NCBI RefSeq assembly: GCF_002101335.1
Contig: NZ_CP020773.1
Location: forward strand, 310,001 to 374,000
Reading direction: 5' to 3'
Source: Staphylococcus lutrae
GTDB taxonomy: Bacteria; Bacillota; Bacilli; Staphylococcales; Staphylococcaceae
Length of the DNA: 64,000 bases
Numbering within the stretch: the stretch's first letter is position 1; every line of letters begins with the position of its first letter. Shown here one piece after another: positions 8,829 to 21,371 of this stretch. The translations under genes were made by a program, and so were the position numbers. The notes under the pieces were generated by a model. That model was not told the DNA's origin and searched no databases. It saw only the letters and a list, made by a program, of their open reading frames with translations.

Positions 8829-9635
8829 CTAGACACTTTTCATGTGTAGATCTTTAAACGCCACTGGTGTTAAATACTGTAATGAAGAATGTGGTCTAAA
8901 ATTGTTGTACCAATTTACATAATCAAATAATTCTGTCTCTAACTGTTCTAGGTTTTCAAATTTCATCTGTTTTACAAATTCGGTTTTTAGTGCTTTCATC
9001 GTTGCTTCTGCAACTGCGTTATCATAAGGACAACCTTTAGTACTTAATGAACGTTCGATTTCAAAAGTCTTTAATACTTCATCTATCAATTTGTTATCAA
9101 ATTCTTTACCTCTATCTGTATGAAATAGTGCGATTTGTTTTAGGTTATGATTAATTTTACTAATTGCTTTCACCACTAAATTTGCATCCTTATTTTTACC
9201 TGCACTGTAACCAACAATTTCTCTATTGAAGAGATCAATAAATAAACATATATAATGCCATCTATCTGCTACTTTTACATAGGTTAAATCACTTACCAAT
9301 GCATCCATTGGTTGTTCTCTATTAAAAGTGCGATTTAAATGATTTTTAATTAGTTTTTCATTTGTTTCTTTTGGATGATTTTTATATTTAGCTTTCGTAT
9401 AAACAGAAACTAGATTATATTTTTTCATGATACGACCAATCTTTCGTCTGGATACAGTGAGACCTTTGTCGTTTAATTTATTCTTAATTCGTCTTGTACC
9501 AAAGCTTTTTCTATTCGAATTAAACGTATCTATAATAATTTTTTCTAATTCTAAATCATCATCTTTTTGGCTTTGAGTATTTCTTTTTATTGATTCATAG
9601 TAAGTGCTTCTTGGTATTTTCAGGACTTTACACAT
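8829..9635 (-). CDS. IS3-family transposase OrfB (inner element)
   Basis: A 268-residue rve-type integrase-core transposase. HTH_21 region at about 20-75, then the DDE catalytic core: first Asp in LVSDLTYV, second Asp in [10 protein letters not shown], catalytic Glu in [12 protein letters not shown]. The C-terminal [17 protein letters not shown] signature is complete. The frame is open upstream of the listed ATG to about 9683, where it overlaps the end of orfA at a run of A. In life it is expected as an OrfAB fusion made by -1 frameshifting. No inactivating lesion was seen. Confidence 0.92.
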   Translation of the reverse strand: MCKVLKIPRSTYYESIKRNTQSQKDDDLELEKIIIDTFNSNRKSFGTRRIKNKLNDKGLTVSRRKIGRIMKKYNLVSVYTKAKYKNHPKETNEKLIKNHLNRTFNREQPMDALVSDLTYVKVADRWHYICLFIDLFNREIVGYSAGKNKDANLVVKAISKINHNLKQIALFHTDRGKEFDNKLIDEVLKTFEIERSLSTKGCPYDNAVAEATMKALKTEFVKQMKFENLEQLETELFDYVNWYNNFRPHSSLQYLTPVAFKDLHMKSV

Positions 9636-9676
9636 TGCTGATACTGAATATTGATGCGCATTCTTTTGAATGATTT

Positions 9677-9958
9677 CTATTTTCGTCCCATGATCAGCGC
9701 TGCTTGCTTTAAAATATCATTCTCCATTTTTAAATGTTGAACTTCTTTGCGTAATTTAATCAGCTCTTTTTCATCATCTGATAAGTTATCTTGATGATGA
9801 AATGAACCGGTGTTTTGATGTTGTTTTATCCATTTTCCTAATGCCGAAGGTGTTAAATCATACTCGCGTACAATTTCATTCCTAGGTTTACCATTTTCAT
9901 ATAATCTAACCATTTGTAACTTAAACTCTGAACTAAATGTTCTTCTTTCTCTTGTCAT
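9677..9958 (-). CDS. IS3-family transposase OrfA (inner element)
   Basis: A 93-residue DNA-binding protein with a helix-turn-helix (FKLQMVRLYENGKPRNEIVR, then YDLTPSALGKWIKQ) and a C-terminal coiled coil (about 62-88, ELIKLRKEVQHLKMENDILK) for multimerisation. It ends in an A-rich stretch where a -1 slip would join it to orfB. It differs clearly from the OrfA of the outer element, so the two insertions come from different IS types. Confidence 0.9.
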   Translation of the reverse strand: MTRERRTFSSEFKLQMVRLYENGKPRNEIVREYDLTPSALGKWIKQHQNTGSFHHQDNLSDDEKELIKLRKEVQHLKMENDILKQAALIMGRK

Positions 9959-10032
9959 AATATAATCGCCTACTTTCTTAATTTAACAATATCTATTCTC
10001 ATAGAATTTGTCCAATTAAGTGTAGACGATTC

Positions 10033-10638
10033 ATATTGATGAAAGAAATGGGTATCAGATCAATCACAAAGAAGAAATATAAAGCAACAACAGATTCTAA
10101 ACACAACCTACCTATATATCCGAATTTACTAAACCAACAATTTAAAGTTGAAAAGCCAGGTGTAGTATGGGTATCGGATATTACTTATATTTATACACGG
10201 GAAGGATGGCTGTATCTCGCAACAGTGATGGATTTATTCTCGAGAAGAATAATAGGTTGGTCAATGTCGAACAGAATGACGAAAGATTTAGTGATTTCAG
10301 CACTAGAAAGAGCATTTACTGCACAGCAGCCAACAGCAGGATTAATACACCATTCTGATAGAGGAAGTCAATATGCCTCAATAGAATATCAAAATATATT
10401 AAGAGAAAACGAAATAATAACGAGTATGAGTCGGAAGGGAAAATGTTATGACAATGCGTGTATAGAGTCATTTCACAGTATAATAAAGAAAGAACTCATT
10501 CATCATTGTAATTTTCAAACGCGTAATGAGGTAATGTTTAGAATTATAGAATATATTGTGACATTCTATAATTCCAAAAGAATTCATTCAACACTAAATT
10601 ATCTAAGTCCACTTGAATTTGAAAAAATGTTTTCATAA
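10033..10638 (+). pseudogene. IS3-family transposase OrfB, 3' catalytic fragment (outer element)
   Basis: Continuation of the split OrfB: it resumes at the duplicated target ATATTG with LMKEMGIRSITKKKYKATTD and contains the whole DDE core. First Asp in WVSDITYIYT, second in LIHHSDRGSQYAS, Glu in ACIESFHSIIKKEL; the end is HSTLNYLSPLEFEKMFS. An ATG at 10039 could start a 200-residue peptide lacking the DNA-binding domain, which would not be a working transposase. Confidence 0.88.
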
Positions 10639-10897
10639 AATGACCTGTTTAAAAATGAACTTATATGATTTTAATAAGTTTATTTTTGAACAGGAAACCG
10701 AGCAGAGCGAGGTAAAATTATAAATTCACTGTGTCCGATTTCTTGACACAAGTCCATTTAGACCATATTGATTTGCTGATCGAAGAACAAAAAAGTGGAG
10801 AACATAAAGTAACCCCTATTATTTATAGTAAAATACCAGATTAGTCAAGCGTCATAGTTAAAGTAGCAGGAAAAATTATATTGTAGGAGGATTGTTT

Positions 10898-12445
10898 ATG
10901 AAAGCTAAACAAAGGGATAAAGATTTATTTTTGAATAAATTTCCTAATTGCAGAATCATCATAGAAACAACTGGAACAACAAATTACCAAGGAACAGAAT
11001 ACAATGGTTCAATTATAGCTTCTTTTGAAGAGATAGCTTTCGTGTGTGAAAAAAAGAATTTTATATATGTAATTCCATGGTCGGATATAAACTCTGTTTC
11101 TTCCAAAAAAACATTTATGACTAATAACATTTATTTAACTTATGATGATTCATCTAAGAATTTAACATTTAAATTCACTAATGTTGAGTCTGTGACTGCT
11201 ATAGAAGTTTTATCTCGAGCAGTTAATGAACATAAAATGATGTTAAAAGCACATGATGATTTATTATACTCCAAGGAAAAAGAAATCGTCTTTTTAGAAA
11301 AAGATCTAAACAGAATTAAATCCGAACTAGACTATACTAACAATGAATTAAAAAAAGGAAATGTTAGTGAAATCAAACCAAATGAAATTCAAAAAACACC
11401 TCTTCAAAAAGAAAAAACAACTCCAAAAACTGAATTAAAAATCGATGATGTACATACAAAAGAGGACGAATTAATTGAAGAAGCAAACACAAACAAAAAT
11501 GAGCATGTCCAACATGTAGAAATAAAATCGGATTCAACTCAAGAAACTGAACTAAATGTTTATGATATTTTGATCCTTCACTTAAACAATAAGAGAATAG
11601 TGGGAAAAGAGTTAACAAATCATTATTTATTAATAGAAAAGCAAATTGATACAATGTTTCACATTGAAAATTTGCTAAAAAATGGTGTATTATCCATTAA
11701 GTCTGATTTTAACCACTCTTTAAGTTATTTAAAAGTTCCCGAATTAAAATCTATATTGAAAGATAACGGGCTTAAAGTCAGTGGCAATAAACCTGAACTA
11801 ATGAAACGGATTAAAGAAGATATTAAAGAAGAGGACGTAAACTTACCCAAAATTTACATTGCTACACATGCGGGTGAAAAGATAATTGAAAATACAAATT
11901 ACGTTCTTCACTTTTTTTATCAACCTTATATAATAAACTTGTCGGTTGCACATAAATTAGTCAAAAACCAGTATAACATTGACGATAAAATTGAATTTAT
12001 TTATTTAAAATTGATCGAAAATAAAAAACAAGATTCACATAGTTTAAAAAGTGTTGTTCAGAGATTAACTCACTATTACAAAACAATTAAGAAAGACAAA
12101 TCAGTGATTCGTAAATTTACAAATTATGCAATATATTTAGAATTTATTCAAGGACTTGAACATTTCGAATTCAACATAAAATATAGGTCGATAAAAGGAA
12201 GCCTATTAGAAATTTTTTACATCGATACTGAAAGTCTTGAATATTACGAAGATTTGATTTTGGTAGAAGATATTAACTTAAATGTGTTAAAAAAACTATT
12301 TTTCGCTGATGTGTCCTCGTTTGTATATGCAGACAAGAATATCTGTGATGATTTTTGTGACATCTTATTTTGTCATGTTAATAGAAATACCAATATTTCT
12401 ATTAATCAATTACCAGCAATTAGAAATTACATTTCATCTGAATAA
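10898..12445 (+). CDS. PH-like and SAP-domain protein of a prophage or mobile-element remnant
   Basis: A 515-residue cytoplasmic protein. Residues ~1-115 look like a bacterial PH-like beta domain (GSIIASFEEIAFVCEKKN, then VIPWSDINSV). Next come a coiled coil (about 125-150) and a low-complexity charged linker rich in K, E and T (about 150-210). A SAP motif follows at about 265-310 (LKVPELKSILKDNGLKVSGN, then KPELMKRIK), a helix-extension-helix often used for DNA binding. The C-terminal ~200 residues match nothing I recognise. The ATG at 10898 is preceded by AGGAGG at 7 bases; the TTG at 10892 is less likely. The next gene is an integrase stub in the same direction, as in the lysogeny region of staphylococcal phages. 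Function unknown. Confidence 0.6.
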   Translation: MKAKQRDKDLFLNKFPNCRIIIETTGTTNYQGTEYNGSIIASFEEIAFVCEKKNFIYVIPWSDINSVSSKKTFMTNNIYLTYDDSSKNLTFKFTNVESVTAIEVLSRAVNEHKMMLKAHDDLLYSKEKEIVFLEKDLNRIKSELDYTNNELKKGNVSEIKPNEIQKTPLQKEKTTPKTELKIDDVHTKEDELIEEANTNKNEHVQHVEIKSDSTQETELNVYDILILHLNNKRIVGKELTNHYLLIEKQIDTMFHIENLLKNGVLSIKSDFNHSLSYLKVPELKSILKDNGLKVSGNKPELMKRIKEDIKEEDVNLPKIYIATHAGEKIIENTNYVLHFFYQPYIINLSVAHKLVKNQYNIDDKIEFIYLKLIENKKQDSHSLKSVVQRLTHYYKTIKKDKSVIRKFTNYAIYLEFIQGLEHFEFNIKYRSIKGSLLEIFYIDTESLEYYEDLILVEDINLNVLKKLFFADVSSFVYADKNICDDFCDILFCHVNRNTNISINQLPAIRNYISSE

Positions 12446-12499
12446 CTTGCGTACCTCACCGTACACTTATTATTTTTTACTTTTTTGAGGAGGGATAGA

Positions 12500-12600
12500 A
12501 TGCGATTATATAAACGTGACGGTAAATGGGGATATAATATACACTATAATGCTAAAAGATACCGTAAGGCAGGTTACAGAACTAAAAAAGAAGCTGAATC
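12500..12600 (+). pseudogene. tyrosine-recombinase integrase, N-terminal stub
   Basis: A very good ribosome site (GAGGAGGGATAGA) precedes MRLYKRDGKWGYNIHYNAKR and then YRKAGYRTKKEAES. This is the three-stranded arm-binding domain that opens phage and ICE tyrosine integrases of Gram-positive bacteria. After codon 34 the sequence changes abruptly into an ISL3 transposase in another frame. The core-binding and catalytic domains (R, HxxR, Y) are gone. It marks a former integrated element, probably a prophage, at the end of the tRNA cluster. Confidence 0.75.
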
Positions 12601-13889
12601 TAAAAGTATCAAATTTAAAAATCACTGAATGTTTAGGTATTCAAACCTTCAAGAACGTTCAATCATTGTTTTATAAAGGGGTTTTAACTTATCAACCTAA
12701 AGGTTGTGAGTGTTGTGGTATCAAGAATGAGCAACACACAGTTATTAAAAATGGCTTTCGCAGTACAAGAGTGTATATGGGGCTTATTCTTGAAAGGCCT
12801 AGTTATCTTGTGTTAAAAAAGCAACGCTTCTATTGTAAAGCTTGTGGTCAAACTTTTACGGCTAAAACACCATATATAGAACCGCGTTGTACAATTTCTA
12901 ATGACGTAAAACTAATGGTGACGAGAAAGCTCGCCACTGTCATATCTGAAAAAGATATAGCGAATAGTGTTTTAGTTTCACCTTCAACTGTTCATCGGTA
13001 TTTGAAAGACCTAGGGGAAGCAGTAAAAACACAACCTAGTGATATATTGCCCCAACATTTATCCTTTGATGAATTTAAGTCAACTAATGATGTCGACAGC
13101 TCTATGAGCTTTATATACTGTGATAGTATCACGCATGATATTATTGATATCTTGCCAGATCGACGTAAGTTCAAGTTGGAAGAATACTTTTTAAGATTCT
13201 CAAGAAAGCAGCGTGAAGGAGTTAAAAGTGTTTCTATTGATATGTATCCACCATACATGTCGCTAATTCAATCATTATTTCCCAATGCAGATATTATCTT
13301 AGACCGTTTTCATATTGTTCAAGCGGTTAACCGTGAAATCAATCACAGTCGCGTTAAAACAATGAATAGTTTTAAGACTAAAGAAAAACCCAAGTACAAT
13401 AAATTAAAACGGTATTGGAAGCTTTTATTAAAATCTCCAATTGAATTAGACAGAGTCCATTATCACTCGTTCAGACTTTTTAATACATGGCATAGTCAGT
13501 ATAGTTTAGTACAATTCTTGTTAACTTTTGATGAAGAATTCCAATTAACGTATGAAGCAGGACATCATATTCTAGAAACCCTAAGATCAAATAACATTGA
13601 ACAATTAGAGGAAGCATTACAACGTTCGAAGAGTTTAAATATTTCAAATGGACTCAAACGTGTTATTAACACACTCATAAAATATATACCTTATATTTCA
13701 AATACGATTCAAAATCCTCATTTGACCAATGGTCCAATTGAAGGTATTAACAATAAAATAAAGCTTATTAAGCGTGTCTCTTATGGTTATAGAAATTTTT
13801 ATAACTTTAGAAATAGGATTTTAATTATTTCAAGGTTATACGTAAGTGAATATAAAAAACGTACTAAGCAACAAAAAATTGCCACTTAG
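12601..13889 (+). pseudogene. ISL3-family transposase, 5' truncated
   Basis: Encodes all but the first ~12 residues of the transposase found intact at 22096-23421. It includes the zinc-ribbon-like cysteines (CECCGI and FYCKACGQTF), the helix-turn-helix region and the DDE_Tnp_ISL3 catalytic domain. The open frame runs upstream to a GTG at 12516 through the out-of-frame integrase stub, so a hybrid protein with an unrelated N-terminus might be made, though no ribosome site fits it. Without a left inverted repeat the copy cannot move by itself. Confidence 0.85.
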
Positions 13890-13927
13890 TACGATATTTC
13901 TTCACCAACCGACGTTGACAAAGAGCC
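12601..13927 (+). mobile_element. ISL3-family element, left end deleted
   Basis: From 12601 to the right terminal repeat (ending GAGCC at 13927) this copy matches 22133-23459 apart from one base difference noticed: ATT in place of GTT at a single codon (Ile for Val). The first ~161 bp of the element, including the left inverted repeat and the start of the transposase, are absent and replaced by the integrase stub. No target duplication is visible. Confidence 0.93.
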
Positions 13928-13930
13928 AAA

Positions 13931-13960
13931 ATAAAAGAAACCCGTTATTTAAGGGTTTCT
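13931..13960 (-). terminator. terminator of the rRNA-tRNA operon
   Basis: AGAAACCC (13936-13943) pairs with GGGTTTCT (13953-13960); the minus-strand exit is T-rich (complement of AAAATAAAA). It lies past the last tRNA gene and 3 bases from the ISL3 right end. Confidence 0.85.
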
Positions 13961-13993
13961 AGTACGTTATGATGTGTAAATAATAACCATTTA

Positions 13994-14077
13994 TACCGGT
14001 GGTCGGGGTCGAACCGACACGTCTGTGAAGACACGGGATTTTGAGTCCCGCGCGTCTGCCAATTCCGCCACACCGGC
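13994..14077 (-). tRNA. tRNA-Leu(CAA)
   Basis: Class II tRNA with long variable arm; anticodon loop CTCAAAA. No encoded CCA. G1 pairs with T72, a wobble pair. It is the last gene of the operon and so the tRNA closest to the integrase stub. Confidence 0.95.
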
Positions 14078-14111
14078 TTGATATAAAAAAATCCAGCCTT
14101 TTATTGGAAAA

Positions 14112-14185
14112 TGGAGCGGAAGATAGGACTTGCACCTATACCTCTTTCCGGGAAGGAAAGTGTTCTAGAATTGAACTACTCCCGC
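14112..14185 (-). tRNA. tRNA-Gly(TCC), non-proteinogenic (cell-wall) type
   Basis: Anticodon loop CTTCCCG, CCA encoded. The T-loop reads GTGCAAGTC where ordinary tRNAs have GTTCRANTC, and the D-loop lacks the GG pair (AATTCTAGA). These are the hallmarks of staphylococcal glycyl-tRNAs that escape EF-Tu and donate glycine to the pentaglycine bridges built by FemXAB. Confidence 0.9.
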
Positions 14186-14209
14186 AGGATAAACATGTTC
14201 TATTAAAAA

Positions 14210-14284
14210 TGGAGCGGAAGATAGGACTTGCACCTATACCCCTTTCCAGGAAGGAAAGTGTTCTAAAAATTGAACTACTCCCGC
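14210..14284 (-). tRNA. tRNA-Gly(TCC), second non-proteinogenic copy
   Basis: Near twin of the preceding tRNA-Gly(TCC), with the same GTGCAAG T-loop and no D-loop GG. It differs in the D-loop (one extra base) and in the anticodon loop (CTTCCTG). CCA encoded. Confidence 0.9.
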
Positions 14285-14297
14285 ATAATCATATCAA

Positions 14298-14372
14298 TGG
14301 AGGCGGCAACCGGATTTGAACCGGTGAATAGAGGTTTTGCAGACCTCGGCCTTACCACTTGGCTATGCCGCC
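14298..14372 (-). tRNA. tRNA-Cys(GCA)
   Basis: Anticodon loop CTGCAAA in a GAGGT/ACCTC stem; standard T-loop; CCA encoded. Confidence 0.96.
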
Positions 14373-14380
14373 AAAAGGAA

Positions 14381-14452
14381 CTGGGCTAGCTGGATTCGAA
14401 CCAGCGAGTGACGGAGTCAAAGTCCGTTGCCTTACCGCTTGGCTATAGCCCA
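14381..14452 (-). tRNA. tRNA-Gln(TTG)
   Basis: Begins with T1 paired to A72, as is typical for bacterial tRNA-Gln; anticodon loop CTTTGAC; CCA not encoded. Confidence 0.95.
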
Positions 14453-14467
14453 TTAATTTTAAACAAG

Positions 14468-14541
14468 GGCGGTTGATGGGAATCGAACCCACGAATGTCG
14501 GAACCACAATCCGATGCGTTAACCACTTCGCCACAACCGCC
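14468..14541 (-). tRNA. tRNA-His(GTG)
   Basis: Anticodon loop TTGTGGT. The extra G at -1, opposite C73, required by HisRS is encoded; CCA is not. Confidence 0.95.
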
Positions 14542-14542
14542 A

Positions 14543-14616
14543 TGGCAGGGGCAGTAGGAATCGAACCCACATCAAAGGTTTTGGAGACCTCTATTCTACC
14601 GTTAAACTATGCCCCT
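14543..14616 (-). tRNA. tRNA-Trp(CCA)
   Basis: Anticodon loop CTCCAAA, discriminator G73, CCA encoded. Its end is one base from the neighbouring tRNA-His. Confidence 0.95.
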
Positions 14617-14623
14617 ATTGATA

Positions 14624-14707
14624 TGGTGGAGGGGGGCAGATTCGAACTGCCGAACCCGAAGGAGCGGATTTACAGTCCGCCGCGTTTAGCCACTTCGCTA
14701 CCCCTCC
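14624..14707 (-). tRNA. tRNA-Tyr(GTA)
   Basis: Class II with a long variable arm; anticodon loop CTGTAAA; A73 and CCA encoded. Confidence 0.95.
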
Positions 14708-14713
14708 AAAACA

Positions 14714-14789
<76 letters not shown>

Positions 14790-14797
14790 ACAAAAAG

Positions 14798-14870
14798 TGG
14801 TTCAGGACGGAATCGAACCGCCGACACAAGGATTTTCAGTCCTTTGCTCTACCGACTGAGCTACTGAACC
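14798..14870 (-). tRNA. tRNA-Phe(GAA)
   Basis: Anticodon loop CTGAAAA; no encoded CCA. Confidence 0.96.
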
Positions 14871-14880
14871 ATTTTAAAAA

Positions 14881-14957
14881 TGGCGGTCCCGACGGGAATC
14901 GAACCCGCGATCTCCTGCGTGACAGGCAGGCGTGTTAAACCGCTCCACTACGGGACC
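14881..14957 (-). tRNA. tRNA-Asp(GTC)
   Basis: Anticodon loop CTGTCAC; G73 and CCA encoded. Confidence 0.96.
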
Positions 14958-14968
14958 ACTTATAAAAA

Positions 14969-15042
<74 letters not shown>

Positions 15043-15056
15043 GTAATAGAAAATAA

Positions 15057-15149
15057 TGGCGGAGGAAGAGGGATTCGAACCCCCGCGAGCCGTTAAGCCC
15101 CTGTCGGTTTTCAAGACCGATCCCTTCAGCCAGACTTGGGTATTCCTCC
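15057..15149 (-). tRNA. tRNA-Ser(TGA)
   Basis: Class II; anticodon loop CTTGAAA; G73 and CCA encoded. Confidence 0.96.
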
Positions 15150-15157
15150 TAATTATA

Positions 15158-15231
15158 TGGACCTTGCAGGACTCGAACCTGCGACCGAACGGTTATGAGC
15201 CGTTAGCTCTAACCAACTGAGCTAAAGGTCC
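15158..15231 (-). tRNA. tRNA-Ile2(CAT), lysidine-type
   Basis: Anticodon loop CTCATAA but with a GGACCTTTAGCTCAGTTGG body that, from memory, matches the Bacillus tRNA-Ile(CAU), whose C34 is converted to lysidine by TilS to read AUA. It differs from the elongator Met gene next to it. No encoded CCA. Confidence 0.8.
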
Positions 15232-15255
15232 TAATAATATTTTCAACTAAAATAG

Positions 15256-15329
15256 TGGCGGCGGAGGGGATCGAACCCCCGACCTCACGGGTATGAACCG
15301 TACGCTCTAGCCAGCTGAGCTACGCCGCC
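15256..15329 (-). tRNA. elongator tRNA-Met(CAT)
   Basis: Anticodon loop TTCATAC; G1-C72 paired, unlike the initiator; no encoded CCA. Confidence 0.88.
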
Positions 15330-15356
15330 TTATAAAGTTTTAGTTATTAAATTAAA

Positions 15357-15432
15357 TGGTGGAGACTAGCGGGATCGAACCGCTGACCTCCTGCGTGCAA
15401 AGCAGGCGCTCTCCCAGCTGAGCTAAGCCCCC
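15357..15432 (-). tRNA. tRNA-Ala(TGC), distal copy
   Basis: Anticodon loop TTTGCAC; the acceptor stem has G-U wobble pairs; CCA encoded. Same sequence as the spacer copy at 19401-19476. Confidence 0.96.
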
Positions 15433-15453
15433 ATGTTAATCATTTTAAAGTAA

Positions 15454-15527
15454 TCGGGAAGACAGGATTTGAACCTGCGACCCCTTGGTCCCAAACCAAG
15501 TGCTCTACCAAGCTGAGCTACTTCCCG
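15454..15527 (-). tRNA. tRNA-Pro(TGG)
   Basis: Anticodon loop TTTGGGA; C1-G72 end; no encoded CCA. Confidence 0.96.
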
Positions 15528-15540
15528 TAAGGTAGTGTAG

Positions 15541-15614
15541 CGCGCCCGATAGGAGTCGAACCCATAACCTTTTGATCCGTAGTCAAACGCTCTATCCAAT
15601 TGAGCTACGGGCGC
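15541..15614 (-). tRNA. tRNA-Arg(ACG)
   Basis: Anticodon loop CTACGGA; A34 is expected to become inosine through TadA; no encoded CCA. Confidence 0.95.
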
Positions 15615-15625
15615 ATATCATATAA

Positions 15626-15714
15626 TGGTGCCGAGGACCGGAATCGAACCGGTACGGTGATCTCTCACCGCAGGATTTTAAGTCCTGTGCGTCTGCCAGT
15701 TCCGCCACCCCGGC
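15626..15714 (-). tRNA. tRNA-Leu(TAA)
   Basis: Class II; anticodon loop CTTAAAA; CCA encoded. Confidence 0.95.
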
Positions 15715-15720
15715 AAATAA

Positions 15721-15795
15721 TGGAGCAGAAGACGGGATTCGAACCCGCGACCCCAACCTTGGCAAGGTTGTATTCTACCACTGAACTACTTCTGC
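15721..15795 (-). tRNA. tRNA-Gly(GCC), ordinary translational type
   Basis: Anticodon loop TTGCCAA, normal GGTTCGAAT T-arm and D-loop GG, unlike the two TCC genes at 14.1-14.3 kb; CCA encoded. Confidence 0.95.
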
Positions 15796-15798
15796 AAA

Positions 15799-15880
15799 TG
15801 CGGGTGAAGGGAGTCGAACCCCCACGCCGTAAGGCGCTAGATCCTAAGTCTAGTGCGTCTGCCAATTCCGCCACACCCGC
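15799..15880 (-). tRNA. tRNA-Leu(TAG)
   Basis: Class II; anticodon loop CTTAGGA; no encoded CCA. Confidence 0.95.
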
Positions 15881-15881
15881 A

Positions 15882-15957
15882 TGGTGAGCCATAGAGGATT
15901 TGAACCTCTGACCCTCTGATTAAAAGTCAGATGCTCTACCAACTGAGCTAATGGCTC
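15882..15957 (-). tRNA. tRNA-Lys(TTT)
   Basis: Anticodon loop CTTTTAA; CCA encoded. Confidence 0.96.
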
Positions 15958-15962
15958 ATCAA

Positions 15963-16038
<76 letters not shown>

Positions 16039-16059
16039 TATTGAAACTTATCATTAAAA

Positions 16060-16135
16060 TGGTGGAGAATGACGGGTTCGAACCGCCGACCCTCTGCTTG
16101 TAAGGCAGATGCTCTCCCAGCTGAGCTAATTCTCC
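16060..16135 (-). tRNA. tRNA-Val(TAC)
   Basis: Anticodon loop CTTACAA; CCA encoded. First tRNA after the 5S gene. Confidence 0.96.
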
Positions 16136-16148
16136 AATAAAAAATCAA

Positions 16149-16262
16149 CCTGGCACCGTCCTACTCTCGCGGAACGTAAGTCCGACTACCATCGGCGCTA
16201 AAGAGCTTAACTTCTGTGTTCGGCATGGGAACAGGTGTGACCTCTTTGCCATTGGCACCAGA
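16149..16262 (-). rRNA. rrf: 5S ribosomal RNA
   Basis: About 114 nt. The minus strand starts TCTGGTG and ends GGTGCCAGG, which pair as helix I, and contains the conserved CCATGCCGAACACAGAAGTT stretch. It sits between 23S and the tRNA cluster. Confidence 0.96.
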
Positions 16263-16284
16263 TTCATCATATTGAATGTGTATA

Positions 16285-16309
16285 CATTCAAAACTAGATA
16301 GTAAGTATC
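16285..16309. other. 23S processing stem, 3' strand
   Basis: Pairs with 19359-19385: CATTCAAAACTAGATA here is the inverted complement of the segment just before 23S. The two bring the 23S ends together for RNase III. Confidence 0.75.
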
Positions 16310-16340
16310 GTATTTATCAATAAAACCTAATGAACATCAT

Positions 16341-19263
<2,923 letters not shown>

Positions 19264-19358
19264 TGTTATTAATTATGTGAGTCGTTTTTCAACGACTAGC
19301 GATTCATTTTTTGTTTCAAGCTTTTAAACGCTTGTCACTCGGTTTTGCTTGGTAAAAT

Positions 19359-19385
19359 CAATACTTACTTATCTAGTTTTCAATG
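19359..19385. other. 23S processing stem, 5' strand
   Basis: CAATACTTACTTATCTAGTT and following bases; complementary to 16285-16309 on the other side of 23S. Confidence 0.75.
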
Positions 19386-19400
19386 TACAATTAATATAAA

Positions 19401-19476
19401 TGGTGGAGACTAGCGGGATCGAACCGCTGACCTCCTGCGTGCAAAGCAGGCGCTCTCCCAGCTGAGCTAAGCCCCC
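19401..19476 (-). tRNA. tRNA-Ala(TGC), spacer copy
   Basis: In the 16S-23S spacer; anticodon loop TTTGCAC; CCA encoded; same sequence as 15357-15432. Confidence 0.96.
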
Positions 19477-19497
19477 AAAACAATATTTTAAATTTAA

Positions 19498-19574
<77 letters not shown>

Positions 19575-19604
19575 ATCTACATTTTAAATCCTCAAATGCA
19601 TGAG

Positions 19605-19637
19605 CATTCAAAACTGAATACAATATGTCACGTTAAT
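19605..19637. other. 16S processing stem, 3' strand
   Basis: CATTCAAAACTGAATACAAT and following bases; inverted complement of 21311-21345 upstream of 16S, forming the RNase III precursor stem. Confidence 0.75.
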
Positions 19638-19671
19638 CTGCTATCACCTATTGGTGATATTCCGTAATTAT

Positions 19672-21230
<1,559 letters not shown>

Positions 21231-21310
21231 GAAGTAAGCTTGATATAGCTCGTTGATTGTTTAAGTCAATCATTCTTGAAAGTACTGTTGAAGTACTCAA
21301 AATTATCGGA

Positions 21311-21345
21311 ATTAACGTTGACATATTGTCATTCAGTTTTCAATG
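21311..21345. other. 16S processing stem, 5' strand
   Basis: ATTAACGTTGACATATTGTC and following bases; pairs with 19605-19637 across the 16S gene. Confidence 0.75.
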
Positions 21346-21371
21346 TTCATTTTTTGCTGTTACAAGAATCA

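Larger units (their letters stand above)
8813..10032 (-). mobile_element. inner IS3-family element, structurally intact, inserted in the outer orfB
   Basis: The 1,220-bp segment is flanked by the direct repeat ATATTG (8807-8812 and 10033-10038), consistent with a 5-6 bp target duplication. Removing the segment and one repeat restores the OrfB frame. Its ends form an imperfect inverted repeat (GAATGTCAACAGTTTCC against GAATCGTCTACACTTAATT). It encodes orfA and orfB on the minus strand, both apparently intact. Confidence 0.88.
8137..10745 (+). mobile_element. outer IS3-family (IS150-like) element, split by a second element
   Basis: Terminal inverted repeats, orfA (8271-8558) and the two halves of orfB (8525-8812 and 10033-10638) define one insertion sequence interrupted by a 1,220-bp guest. 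The ends are approximate because the left end is duplicated in tandem and no clear target duplication remains. Without the guest the element is about 1.3 kb, normal for the family. It cannot transpose by itself because orfB is broken. Confidence 0.85.

Noticed and set aside
10742-10844. 30-codon open tail right after the outer IS (ends KVTPIIYSKIPD)
   Set aside because: It could be the C-terminus of a gene cut by the IS, and the left flank has a short open stretch too, but neither piece is long enough to assign; no clear target duplication joins them.
11373-11654. 93-codon minus-strand frame
   Set aside because: Shadow of the charged linker of the SAP protein.
12516-12600. N-terminal extension of the truncated ISL3 transposase (from GTG 12516)
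   Set aside because: It is the integrase stub read in the wrong frame and has no ribosome site.
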